This document shows, piece after piece, positions 12,645 through 24,228 of a stretch of DNA of 64,000 nucleotides. Each line of letters opens with the position of its first letter. Position 1 is the first letter of the stretch. The notes under the pieces were generated by a model that worked only from the letters and a program-made list of their open reading frames with translations, ran no database searches and was not told where the DNA came from. The translations under genes and the position numbers were made by a program. Origin of the DNA: Mallotus nudiflorus (lineage: Eukaryota > Streptophyta > Magnoliopsida > Malpighiales > Euphorbiaceae); assembly GCA_947683625.1 (NCBI GenBank), contig CANTUR010000057.1, forward strand, positions 494,501 through 558,500. The letters are read 5' to 3'.

Positions 12645-14140
12645 TTGACCAGAGTTGATTTAAGTCCAGAGTCCATAGTTCAAAACATTCTTCACAGACT
12701 GGAGAGACTAGAGGGGAGTCCAATTAATGCACTATTCCTAGAAGTTGAATCAGCTCAGACTGAACAGACTGAAATGGAACAACAACTAGAGATGTGGACC
12801 TTAGAGGACATTAAAGGAGCTTTGATGGATGACATGAGAGCTATGATGCAAGATGAACTGAGACAGGCTTTGGCCGGACTAGTGCAACCTATTATTGGAC
12901 AACCACCTGCTGCTATTATTGAACAACCAGCTACTGCTACTGTTGAACAGCCACCTGTTGTAGGAGCTCCACCTGTTACTCCTCCACCTACTGCTAACAA
13001 TGTCGGGGGGGAACCTGCTCCTAGAAATGTGCCTGTTACTAATGTGAGAATGGAAGACGTTGAAAACTATATGGTAGAAAAGGCGAAGAGAGAGTCACTT
13101 GAATTGGTTCAAGACCTTGAGTCTAAGCAGATGCAAGCATTGACTCAAAAAATTTCCAAGATGGAATAGCTAATTAGAGGACAAGGAATGGGATATTCTT
13201 TTGACTTTGATGACATGCTGTAAATGGAGGGAGATAAACTGCTTGAAAAATTCAAAATGTCTCAACTATAAAAGTTTGATGGGAGAGGAGATCCAAGGAT
13301 TCATTTGAGTTAATACACCACAACCATGAGCACTACTAAAGCACCATTGTCAGTAGTTGTTAGGTTGTTTGTGTTGTCCCTGGAAGGAATGGTTGTGAAC
13401 TAGTACCATGGGTTAGAAAAGTCTGTTAGAGCTGAATGTAAGGAACTATGTACTGCATTCTTGAAGCAATATGATTATAAAACTCAATTGGAAGTGTCAA
13501 TTAGGGGTTTGGAGTTGACTAAATAGAAATCAAATGAGTCATTTTCTGATTTCTTAACTCGTTTCATGAATAAAGTAGGGATGATGAAAAATAAGCTTGC
13601 TGAGAAGGATTAAGTTAGAATGATAGTCCGTAATGTGTCACCTAATTTGGTCGATAGGTTATAGATGATGAATCCCAAAACCTTTGTGGATTTGTATGAT
13701 GATGGGTTACAAGTTGAGGAAATTGAGAGTGAGAAAAAGAAAACTGTTAGAGGCACAGGAACTCAAAACTATCCAACTGGGGGCATATAACAAGGAAGTA
13801 CTAGTCGAGCTTTAGAGGTGCGTGCAGTTCAGTAAACTCGAAGGTTCTCCAACTTCAACCAACCACTCTCCAAAGTCCTAGAGAGGCTAATCCAAAAAGG
13901 CCTACTCCGACCCTTAACCTTTTCCAAACCCCCGAATCTAAATCTCCTGCCTATGATCCAAACAGTTACTGTAAATTCCACCAAGCTGCTGGCCATCCCA
14001 CAGACAATTGTATTTGCCTAAAATATAAGATCCAAAACCTGATAGACTCTAGAAAAATCACTGACCCTAAGAAATCCAACTCTAACCCAAACACCAGAAA
14101 CAACCCTTTACCAAACTTCCAAAATATTCCACCACCAACC
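12645..14140 (+). pseudogene. Gag of the Tat element, broken
   Basis: An open N-terminal part (to 13169) has an acidic helix-rich start, a P/T/V-rich linker (about 12890-13030) and a coiled-coil end. The capsid part continues to about 13800 with stops at 13167, 13221 and many others. A zinc-knuckle-like motif C-x2-H-x6-H-x4-C (YCKFH...GHPTDNC) lies near 13970-14010. The segment opens at TTG ACC, not ATG, so the original start was lost or lies elsewhere. In the family, gag builds the particle that packages element RNA. Confidence 0.8.
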
Positions 14141-15562
14141 ACCATGATGATCAACTCAGGAGTTAGTAAGGAAAAAGTGCTAAGATCCTTTGAGGACCTA
14201 AATGCTATGTCTAATGGAGAACCTTTTGGACAGTCACAGAGAGGAGTAGAAGAATTATTGGACCAGTCCTCAGGCAAGTTTGATTATAAGGTATTCTACT
14301 CGAAACCACCTTCTGCTGATATCCCTATTGAATTAATTGAGCCCTCAGGTTGGGGAGATGAGTTTGATGATAAGCCAGTAAAAGAAGAGCTTGAAATTCT
14401 CGAGCAGTCACTAAGAGGAGTTGAAGATATGTTGGGACAACCTTTGGGCAAGTTTGATTATAGAGTATTCTATTCTAAACCTGCTTTTGCTGACATCCCC
14501 ATTGAATCGATAATGCCAACAGGATGGGGTGATGAGTTTAAAGAAGATGAATTCTTAACCTTAGAAACATCCTAAAAAGAGGTTGAAGAGCTGCTAAGTC
14601 AACATATGGACAAGTTGAGGGAGTTAAAGGGAAAAGAAACATGCACAGTGGAAGTTTGGAAAAACGGGAAAAGAGAATGGATCGTAGGGGCTGTGGACAT
14701 CTGGTATAATTTTGATGAAGAAAAACCCACTGGAATCGATGTATGGAGTGATACTCCAAATGTAAATCATGTTACCAGAAGCGGGAGGAATTATTGGGTA
14801 GCAGAAAAGTAAAATGAAAGAGTAGCAGAAAGAGAAGAAACAGAAGATGCAGAAGTAAAGGAAGGACAGAAAGAATACCTAATCTTGGAATAACTCAAGA
14901 AAGCTAAAGCAAACGTTAGCATTTGGGAATTACTGATGCATTCAGGCAGCCATAGAAGGGCTCTGGTTAAAGCTTTGTCGAACATGAGCATTGAAACAAC
15001 CGCTACTCTAGAAATTATGGTGGCAAAGGTTATAAAAAAGAAACATGGGCTGGTAGCATTCTCAGATGATAACTTGCCTTTGGAAGGAAGAAATCATAAC
15101 AAGGCATTATTTATCCCAGTTGAAGTAAAAGGGAAGAGAACAAACTTTATGATGGTGGATGATGGTTCAACTATTAATGTATGCCCACTAAAGATCCTAC
15201 CTAATCTGGGTCTGAAAGTAGATGACTTGATGGCTTCAAACCTCATAATCAGAGCTTACGATGACAGTACCAGGAATGTGGAGGGAACATTTCAAGCTTT
15301 AGTCAAAATAGGGCTTGTAGAGTCAACTGCTGAATTTACTATACTGGACATCCCTGTTACCTATGCCCTACTGTTGGGAAGGTCGTGGTTTCATGCCCTG
15401 GGAGGAGTACCTTCAACAGTGCACCAAAAAATAAAATTCCCTCATGAAGGAGATGTCGTGACAATAGAAGCTGGAATCAATACAGCTGTGGCAGCCATAC
15501 TTGATAAACAGAAGAAAGTATGTGTTTTTTTTTGGATTCCAAGTCGCTGGAATATTTGTTGA
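14141..15562 (+). pseudogene. Gag-protease linker and retropepsin of the Tat element
   Basis: The stretch 14144-14575 is an acidic linker with an internal duplication (see repeat at 14231-14578). From 14936 an open stretch leads into an aspartic protease. Residues VDDGST near 15156 hold the catalytic Asp in the D-x-G-S/T context, and LLLGRSWFH near 15370-15395 is the second conserved strand. The D-D-G-S form differs from the D-N-G-S usual in Tat elements. The enzyme would cleave the polyprotein. Stops occur at 14573 and 14810 and the frame is lost after 15530, so it is non-functional. Confidence 0.82.
14231..14578 (+). repeat. 174-bp in-frame tandem duplication in the Tat gag-pro linker
   Basis: The stretch starting QSQRGVEELLDQ at 14231 recurs as QSLRGVEDMLGQ at 14405. 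Each copy runs on through GKFDY.VFYSKP..ADIPIE and GWGDEF. The period is 174 nt (58 codons), so the frame is kept. A third, weaker beginning (VEELLSQ near 14582) follows. Confidence 0.8.
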
Positions 15563-16267
15563 GATGGATCCCAGGGTTGCAAAAATGATGGAAAGCATGA
15601 ATCATTGACCTGGATAGGGGCTCGAGAAGAATGAACAAGGAAGCCCTAAGCCCCCGAACATTAAAACCCAGGACCATACGAAGGGTTTGAGATTTACTGA
15701 GGTAGGACGAGGAGCAAAGAACAAAGAGAAAGTAAAAAGAAACAAGCCCTTGGGAAGGATTGGACCACCAAGTGAGAATTTCATCAAGCCAGGGGAAGGC
15801 AAGTATTATCTGGGCACCAAAGAATCCGTTCATGTGGCTGGAAAAGATGTCCTTGGGTTTGAGATCTTCAAGGAGCAGATTGTGGAAAGCCTAGTGACCA
15901 ACAACAAAGAGGAAGTCATGAAGCAAGTAACTGAAAGGATGGGTGATGATGTTGTTGAAGAGCTGCTGCGTCTACCACCTGAGAAGGAACCACCCTAGGA
16001 CTTAGCTACTGTCATTAGTGATAGTTTCATTAATGTTTTTTTATAAAGAAACTGATATAATAACATCCAGTCTTTATGCGGACAAAGATGTTGTTTTTCC
16101 TATGGTCAATGATATGAATGATGGTTTTGTTTACTTGTGTGATGTGAATCCTGATAATTCTGTGCATTATAATTTTTATTGATCATGAATGCTTGACATT
16201 AATTTAATTCAATTTGATTCATTTAACATGGAAAAAATGATAATCCAAAGAACATTTCTATATCACA

Positions 16268-17700
16268 TTATGTAACTCCTGAAGAGAGAAAAAATTTTGA
16301 GAGAATATTAACAAAAAGAAAGGTAGTATTCGCTTGGACTTATAAAGACATGCCAGGTTTGGATAGGGAAATAGCAGAGCATCACATTCCAACTCATCCA
16401 GAAACTAAGCCGGTTAAACAAAAATTGTGTAGATTAAAACCAGAATGGACAGAAAAGATAAGGGAGGAAATTGCCAAGCAAATACAGGCTAACTTCCTAG
16501 AAGTAGTAGACTACCCTCAATGGCTAGCAAACATAGTACTTGTTCCTAAGAAGGATGGCAAAGTATGAATGTGTGTAGATTTTAGGGATCTGAACAAAGG
16601 CTATCTAAAGGATGACTTCCCGTTACCTCACATTGATGTAATAGTGGATAGCGCTGCAGCAAGTGTAATGTATTCTTTTATGGATGAATTTTTTGGGTAC
16701 AACTAGATTATAATGGCAGTCATGGATAAGATTAACACAACTTTCATTACAGAATGGGGGACCTATTATTACAAGGTGATGCCTTTTGGACTAAAGAATG
16801 CAGGTGCAACTTACCAAAAAGTCGCTACTACACTTTTCCACGATATGATGCATAAGGAGGTTAAAGTGTATGTGGATGACATGATGATTAAATCAAAGAC
16901 AAGAGGAGGACATTTTAAAGCCTTAGACAAGTTCTTAGCCAGAATTGAAAGGTACAACCTGAGACTCAACCCAAAGAAGTGCATTTTTGGGGTTACTTCA
17001 GGGAAACTGTTAGGACATATTATCAGCAACCGAGGAATTGAAGTGGATCTAGATAAAGTGAAAGCCATCCAGGAAATGCCTGCACCAAAGATGGAGAAAG
17101 AAGTAAGAGGATTCCTTAGCAGATTATAGTATATTAGTAGGTTTATCGCAAAACTCACTAACATTTATGACCCTATCTTTAAGCTCTTAAGGAAAGATCA
17201 GCCAGTTAAGTGGAATGATGATTGTCAGAAAGCTTTCGATAAGATCAAGGAGTATCTTATTAATCCACCTATTCTAAAACCACCTAGACAGGGTAAGCCA
17301 TTGGTTTTGTACTTAGCTTTAGAAGAGAATGCAATGGGGGCAATGTTAGCACAAGAAGGGTAAGATGGAATAGAGCATGTAGTGTACTACTTGAGCAAGA
17401 AGTTTCTGCCATACAAGGAAAAATATGATTTAGTAGAAAAGACATGTCTGATCATGATTTAGGCTACGAGAAAATTGAGGCATTATTTTTAATCTTACAA
17501 AGTTCAAGTTGTTTCAAGAATAGACCCTCTAAGGTATCTATTTCAAGCATCGGTTTTAACTGGAAAAATGTCTCAATGGTTGGTACTTTTAACTAAATTT
17601 GATATAGAATACATTACTATAAAGGTAATCAAGGGAAGAGCAGTAGCAGAATTCTTAGCCCAGAATGGATCAAAGATGAAGAGCAGTGGAATTTGGAGTT
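16268..17700 (+). pseudogene. Reverse transcriptase and RNase H of the Tat element
   Basis: RT motifs run from the pre-finger region (about 16350) through PQWLANIVLVPKKDGKV and MPFGLKNAGATYQ to the catalytic YVDDM (about 16869) and LGHIIS. The RNase H domain follows at about 17200-17670 (KAFDKIK, VLYLA, YYLSKKF, KFDIEY). The YVDD active site is intact. Stops include TGA at 16566-16568 and TAG at 17127-17129. Each one examined fits a single C-to-T or G-to-A change at an Arg, Gln or Trp codon. The enzyme would copy element RNA to DNA. Confidence 0.9.
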
Positions 17701-17734
17701 TCCAGATGAGAACTTAGCAGTTGTAGAGCACTAG

Positions 17735-18195
17735 GAGTGGAAACTTTACTTTGATGGAGTTGTAAACAACAAAGGAGCTGGATTAGGAGTGATTCTTGTT
17801 ATACCAGAAGGAGAAACCATAACAATCACAAAGAAATTGGATTTCAAGGTCACAAACAATATGGCCGAGTATGAAGCATCTAATTGTGGGATTGCGGTGG
17901 CTGTGGCAGTTAGAGCAAAAGATTTGTTGGTCTATGGAGATTTAATGTTTGTCATCAATCAAGCTAATGAAGAATGGGAAGTAAAAGAGAAAAGGCTAAA
18001 GCTTTATATTTGCTATTTGAAAGTCTTAATGAAGAATTTCACCAAATGTCTCTTTATCCATCTATCTAGAGACGATAATCAGATGGCAGATGCACTTGCA
18101 ACACTCTTTTCAATGTGGGATGGTGCAATTGGGTTGGCTATGAAACCTTTAGTGATCATGAAGTCTAGAGTACCGTGTTATGAGGGTGAGTAGAT
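17735..18195 (+). pseudogene. Second (archaeal-type-like) RNase H, aRNH, of the Tat element
   Basis: WKLYFDG...NNKGAGLGVIL opens a second RNase H fold. NNMAEYEA (the conserved E/Y-E-A helix), VYGDLMFVINQ and the DDNQMADALA end follow. This duplicated RNase H between the first RNase H and integrase is the diagnostic feature of Tat-lineage elements, and it is the strongest basis for the lineage call. A stop precedes the domain near 17732. Catalytic acidic residues D, E, D and D are still recognisable. Confidence 0.85.
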
Positions 18196-18280
18196 TATGA
18201 ATGTTCAAATGGGGCCCGAAGAAAAGCCTTAGTTTTATAATGTCCAGAAGTTCATTGAAAAGAGAATTTATCCAGATGAG

Positions 18281-19474
18281 GTGACCTCAAAAGAAAGATA
18301 TGCTCTTCATGTTCTTGCACGTAAGTATGCAAGTCATGATGGGGTATTATACAAAAGAATACCGAACGAGATGCAGCTCAAGTGTCTCAAAAAGGATGAA
18401 GCTGAAGAGGTGATGCAAGAGATTCATGCAGGGGCTTGCAGTTCTTATATGAACGGGATGATTCTAGCAAAGGAGATACTTAGACAAAGGTATTACTGGA
18501 CGACTATGGAAAAGGATTGTATCAGGACAGTAAGACAATGCCATCAGTGTCAGATCCATGGGAATCTTAGTCACATGCCTCCATTAGTGTTGAATAATTT
18601 ATCATCCCCTTGGCCTTTTGCAGCATGGGGAATTGATATCATAGGAGAAATAAGACCGACAACATCAAATGGGCATAAATACATAGTGGTGGCAATCGAT
18701 TACTTTTTGAGATGGGTAGAGGCAGAATCTTTCAACACTCTGAAAGCAAAACATATGGCACAGTTCATCAAGAAGAGCCTTATTTATAGATATGGGGTTC
18801 CATATCATGTCGTGATAAATAACGGGGTTGAATTTCAAGCAGAAACAGTAGAGTTGCTCTAAAAGTATGGGATTAAACACCATAAATCTTCACCTTATCA
18901 CCCTCAAGCTAATGGAGCAGTGGAAGCAGCTAATAAAAATGTCAAGAAAATCCTTTCTAAGATGGTTAAAACCTATAAGGATTGGTCTGAATATCTTCCT
19001 TTTGCCTTATGAGGATATAGGACTACAATTCGAACCGCCACAGGCCAAACACCATTCTCATTGGTATATGGTTATGAAGCAGTTTTGCCCATAGAAATTG
19101 AAATTAAATCCTTGAGAGTAGTCATGGAAGCTAAAATAACTGAGAATGAATGGATGCAAAAAAGATATGATCATCTAGTATCTCTAAATGAGAAAAGGAT
19201 GGATGCTTTATTCCATACTCAAATATATCAGAGAAGGATAGCAAAGGCGTTTAATAGGAAGGTTAAGCTTGGAAAGATCAAAGCTGGAGATATGGTGCTG
19301 AAACAGTCTAAAGTCGTGGTGTTCGATCTGAGAGGTAAATTTAGACCGAATTGGGAAGGATCGTACTTGGTCAAATCAATCTTACCTAAAGGAGCTGCTA
19401 AGATTTCATATCTTGAAGGGAATGAGTTTATGGAATCGGTCAATCTGGATCACCTCAAGGAGTACCACCTGTAA
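18281..19474 (+). pseudogene. Integrase of the Tat element, catalytic Asp changed
   Basis: An H-H-C-C zinc finger (HAGACS...CHQCQIHG, about 18424-18580) is followed by the core with AWGID, VVAIDYF and RWVEAE. The second catalytic Asp, in the usual T/S-D-N-G context, is read here as I-N-N-G at about 18815-18826, a change expected to abolish DDE activity. The C-terminal part (NRKVKLGKIKAGDMVL...) runs to 19474. A TAA at 18860-18862 and a stop near 19010 also break it. Confidence 0.88.
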
Positions 19475-19499
19475 AAAATATGAATAAAAGTGGAATAAA

Positions 19500-19740
19500 G
19501 AAAATAAAGTTCGCTGGCTAGAAAACTTAAAAAGGCTAGTCAGGCAAAAGTTAGGACATTCTTACTGTTCAGAAAACCTGCAAAAGGCTGACAGGCAAAA
19601 ATTAGGGAAATAAATAAAAAAATAATGGTCCCGTTGATTAGAAAACCCGTAAAGGGCTAGTCAGGCAAAAATTAGGGAAATAAAATGTGAGTGAGAAATA
19701 TTCAGTTAGAAAATCCATGAGGACTAGCTGATAACAGGAG
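19500..19740 (+). repeat. Four short repeats downstream of Tat integrase
   Basis: The word GAAAACC(C)..AAAGGCTAGTCAGGC recurs at about 19520, 19571, 19640 and 19708 (the last decayed), with TTAGGGAAATAAA following two copies. It lies between the integrase stop and the end of the antisense gene. No coding role is visible. Confidence 0.7.
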
Positions 19741-19910
19741 TTATGTCATGTGATATATTAAATGTACTCATTTTGGCCCTAATTAATGAATGAAATTGAA
19801 ATTGAAGTTTTGTTAAACTTTGCATATCCTTCTTTATTATAAAGCATAAATACTTGAAAGGATAACAAAACATAAGAAAGCCTAAAACTAGCTCTATGAG
19901 ACCATTCTAT

Positions 19911-21106
19911 CTAGTGATGTCTTTGTTTCTTCCTTTGCGATCCATCATACAAAGTTTGAGTCTTCTTGTAACTAGCAAATCCTGGTAGTTCTGTCTTTTG
20001 GATAATAACCCAAGTTTTGTAATCATCATCAGTAGTAACATCCACATCCAGGTGTATGTTCCGTTCAAGGGCTCTACAAGGCCTTAAGCTCCTAATCTGA
20101 TCCAAAGAATCTTTTCTCAAAGGAAAGCCTTCAAAGTCAGTCAAAACAGTAACAATGAATTGAGGGCGACCATATTGATGACAAAGGTGTAAAGGGGTAA
20201 AAAAGGTAGAGAAGTGCAGCCCGAGAATAGGAACACAGTGCTCATACAGCTCAATAGTCATGAACTTCAATCTCCACCAAAGGCAGACCCATGTAATCTC
20301 AGCATTTGAAATCTTCTTCAACCAGTCAACCCATTGGTCCATAGAACATTTGTCCTTCATTCTCAAAGGACGAGATTGTAGTTGAAGAGGTTGATAAGTC
20401 AAAGGATTAGGGGGTACATTAAGCAAGCTCAGCTTTTTCTGTAACCAAATCCAAATAAAATAAATAAAAATTTTTGGTTACACACCTGAAGAAGAAGTAA
20501 ACTGCTTGAGAAACGGTTATGAATCTTGAAACTGTTGAGCCCAATGATGGTCTCAACAAGGATAACTGACATAGGATTAACTCCAAGCTCTACCTGTTCC
20601 AAGATACTGACAATGCATGTATCAGCACCACCATGGTGAGAAACTAGCAAAAATTAATCATATAAACAGAGAGCAACTGTTCTAGTCCAAGAAGTAGTGT
20701 TCTTGTCCTGAGTCCCACAACTAGTGATTAGAGAAGAAGGATTGATGGTCCTAGGGTTATGCATATACATATTAATATTAGTTGGGGGCAAATAAAAGAA
20801 TGTAACCAATTTGCCAGGAAATTGCATCTCCAAATCAGGAAGGGCTATCATAGCAGTTGAGTCTAATGTGCATCCCGGAATAGCAGCAAACTCTTTAATC
20901 ATTGGACAAAGCTCTTGCCTATTAAACCTGAATACATGGTCCTTGACATCCCAGAAGGTAGAAGCAGCGTGTAGGAGAGTGTTATCAATAGTCAGGTGTT
21001 AAAGAGATTTCAGGGATTTGATGTGGAAAGGTTGAAGCTTATTCCAGTCATCACCATTAAAACTTTTAAGAAATTTCTTCATTGTTTAAAGAGATGCTTG
21101 AGTCAT
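19911..21106 (-). pseudogene. Antisense DUF7745-like gene in the Tat element, broken
   Basis: The gene runs against the retrotransposon. The ATG at 21106 gives MTQASL...KKFLKSF. Then come DHVFRFN.QELCPMIKEFAAIPG (about 20930-20860), a GADTCIVSILEQVELGVNPMSVILVETI block (about 20630-20540) and a C-terminal part with WVDWLKKI, W.CLWWRL and FSTFFTPLHLCHQYGRPQF. These blocks match my memory of the plant-only DUF7745 family, a relative of plant mobile domains found with Tat elements. A 47-nt GT..AG segment (20485-20439) restores the frame. At least three in-frame TAA codons (near 21088, 21000 and 20650) kill it. A TATA box lies 44 nt upstream of the ATG. Assignment is by recognition, not by search. 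Confidence 0.65.
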
Positions 21107-21149
21107 GATGAGGGTATAGAGAATGAAGGAGAATTCCCTTTAAATATCC

Positions 21150-21156
21150 TTATATA
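21150..21156 (-). promoter_or_regulatory. TATA box for the antisense DUF7745-like gene
   Basis: On the minus strand TATATAA (in CCCTATATAAGG) stands 44 nt upstream of the ATG at 21106. This is a spacing that would put a transcription start about 15-20 nt before the start codon. It suggests the antisense gene had its own promoter and did not rely on read-through. No expression evidence is available. Confidence 0.5.
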
Positions 21157-21525
21157 GGGAAAGAAGATGAGTTCAGATGGGAAAAGGATTCTGCTAGCAA
21201 ATAAGGATGTGGATAAGGTGATAGAATTTGAGAAGGATTAGGATAAATAGATAATTAGAAAGATAATTCATTCTTGTAATTGTTTATCTATCCAATATTA
21301 TCCGTCTTGGAAAAGCATTAAGATAAATGGATAATTAATTAAAAAAGATAATGTTCATGAACCATCTTTTTTAATTAGTTATTTTAAAAAAAATCCATTA
21401 AAGTGCAAAACACTGTTTCAGTTCTATCTAACAGTGTTCGAGACAATACAGGAATAAAAACAGCAGTACAATAGAGAGCAGTCAGACATAGGCACACAGA
21501 AAGTCAAGAATACAGAAGCTTTAAA

Positions 21526-24228
21526 TCATTCATCTCGTGCTCTGGTATCAGGCCATGGGCTCCATCCTTTGGTAGCGTCATCAGGATGATGAGTGTCTAT
21601 AGATTTAGTAGATGAAATCCTAACACTATACGGATCAAAGCCCAAGTCTGCAAGCTGCCATTGAAGCATCTCATTCTCCCGCTCTAGACCGCTGGAATAG
21701 CTCTGCATACATGGAAAACACCATGTCATATGCATTACATGCATACATTTGCATTTTCTTAATGAGGGCACTTACCCGCCAACTGTGTATAACCTGCATC
21801 ATAAATAATCTCTAAGATGAGGCAAGTCTATATAAATACTCTACCTGTGTTCGGGGAATCTGTTTTATAAAATTTTATTAATATCAATGTCAAGTGTATA
21901 GATCCATACAAGAAATAAAGCAAACAGACTCATATGAGAAGCATCTGGTGGATAAAAGCTAGGAAGTTGAGCATCACTAAACTGCATATGCTGCTCAACT
22001 AGAGCCTGAATAGTGGGAACCCAGTAGAACATAGACTTGTCTAGAAGAGAGACATCGCCAAGCATAGCACCGATAAAGGCCCCATCGTGACTAGCCCCAA
22101 TGTGCTGAGAAGGATGACCGGGACTAGGTCTAGGCTCAAGGCTCTCAATCTCTGGAGCAATCTTAGTCTTTAGAGCAATCTTAGTCTCCTCATCGATATC
22201 AACAGGAGAGTGAACCTCCTCAAACTGTAAAGAGAAGGAGTGAGTCGTAGGTTCTAGAAACAAAAGCTGAAATAATGTGAAATTACCTCATCATCTTCAA
22301 TAGGAACATGCTCCAGGAGGCTCTCATGAATAAACTGCTGATAATGTTGAGAACGCTCAAGGAAATATAAGGCAGCATATCCCTGTAGTGTATCTCTCAG
22401 CTCTGAACCCATAAGAAGCAAGCTGTAGAGCATAGAGGATGGGACATCAGATGGAATGCGACGTTGAGAAGGACTAGCAAACCAGCGATACACTCGCTCC
22501 CCTAAATACCACATCAAATAGCCATAACCAGAGAGCAGGATCCTCATAGGCTCTAAACGGGCTGCAGGCACCATGAAATCATATCGCTGGATGTCTTCAA
22601 CACCCTCTAACCAATCACAATTTATCTACAATTGGTGTAAATTAAATCAAATTTCTATTAAACTATAGCATACTAATAATTTTATTTTTCCTTACCAAGT
22701 GTCAATCGACAGTGTTCAACTGATCACGATACGTCTCCAAAGTGTTCCTGTTGCTAGCAAGGCGAGAAGAACCCCATCTCATCATCAGAGGAAAGGTCTT
22801 ATCAGAATTGATAGCGTTAACGCCTCGAATCAGCCCGATCTCTATGCTTCAGATCTAAAAAAGAGAACACATCAGAAAAAGCAAAGAAGAGCAAAACTAT
22901 AGAGATCAAATGAAGGAGAACATACGTGCAAGACATGCCAAAAGCCACACATCGTGACAACACCTCTATAGACAGTTTCCAATCTATAGTAAATATAAGC
23001 AAGTGTAGCAGATCCCTAATCTAATGTGGCAACTTGATCAAAGTCACGAAGAGGACCCAACAAAGCAATACTGACCTCATGATTGTTCTCGTAGAAGAGG
23101 GTCGTGCCTAATAATATTAAGAGAAAACACCTCACCTTATGAATAATTTGATGAGGAGTCGAAGTAGGAAGGCGTCTAAATCCCTCAACCAATGATGAAA
23201 GAAGAATATTCTTCCGATTCTTCTATGCTAGGGCGAATCTGATCAAGTCACGCACGTACTGACTCTGTGCATGCTTTGGAAGACTGCAATAGCTGATGTC
23301 AAATGGAACTGGGGATCCCCCAAAGGCAATCTCGGTGATAGCAGAGAAGCTCATAGGCGAAATGGTCAGCTCACCCACACGAGTATGAAAAGTGTGGGTA
23401 GTATCCATCCAGAAGTGTAGCAATGAAATGCCTAAATCTGGAAGCCCAAATCAGATGTGTCACCTATTCCGGTAGTCCATGAAACAATTCTCAGGCTAGA
23501 TTGAAACAGCCTGTGAACTTCATCGGACGCTATTTCGATTTCAAAAAGAAAATAATAATTAATTAATTGAAAGATTAATTAATTAATCAAAGAACTTAAA
23601 TTGAAGGATTTGATTAGTTAATTAATTAATTAATTAATTGCCTTAAAAAAAAGTTAAAAAAATTTTTTTTTTTTGGATCGACAATCTACCATGCTGATCG
23701 GCATTAACCTGGTGGATCAAAAATCTAGAATTCTGATCGGAATTCCAGACATCCGATCCTCCATTCTGACAACCCGGGAGTCAAATTTCATATTTTCAGA
23801 GTTAATTTCAACTTGTCATGCATTTTCATATTAATTTCTGACTAATATACATGTCAATGTCAATTTCTACTCTACAACTAACTCTAATTACTGATTATAT
23901 AGGTAATATTTTTGCAAAAATAAATAGAAGTGAGAAAAGTTACCTCATTACCCACATCTCTGCACCTATGGGTATGTAAATGAGTCAAGGGAAAGATAGT
24001 TGAGTCTTCTTGAAGTTCCAGATTATTCTGAGGAAAATGAAGAGGCAGAATCCTATGACATTCTGAAGTCTCAGCTCCCTCATGTTGTCTATATAACGAG
24101 GAGGCTATAGGATTATACGGATTGCAAATCTGACAACAGATGGTGAAGAAATCAAGAAAAGAAAAATCAAGATCAAGTGAAAAAAAATAAGAAGAAAAGA
24201 ATGGGAAGAGAAGTGAAGTGATCGGCAT
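21526..24228 (-). pseudogene. Antisense plant mobile domain (PMD) gene in the Tat element, broken
   Basis: Antisense to the retrotransposon. A possible first exon starts at ATG 24228 and ends at a GT near 23943. The PMD core begins near 23510 (HFWMDTTHTFHT..GELTISPMSFSAI, 23423-23320) and continues with FLLILLGTTLF...VSIALLGPLRDFD and GFWHVL to a donor at 22925. Further exon-like blocks are 22854-22696 (TFPLMMRWGSSRLASNRNTLETYRDQLN), 22625-22287 (W.EGVEDIQRYDF...LGERVYRWF) and about 22250-21880. The C-terminal block 21771-21526 (GLERENEMLQWQLADLG) ends at the stop. The W-x-D-T-T-H-T-F-H and G-E-(L/M)-T signature is that of PMD proteins. Stops are mostly TGA/TAG/TAA at likely C-to-T sites. Exon ends are proposals. 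Confidence 0.7.
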
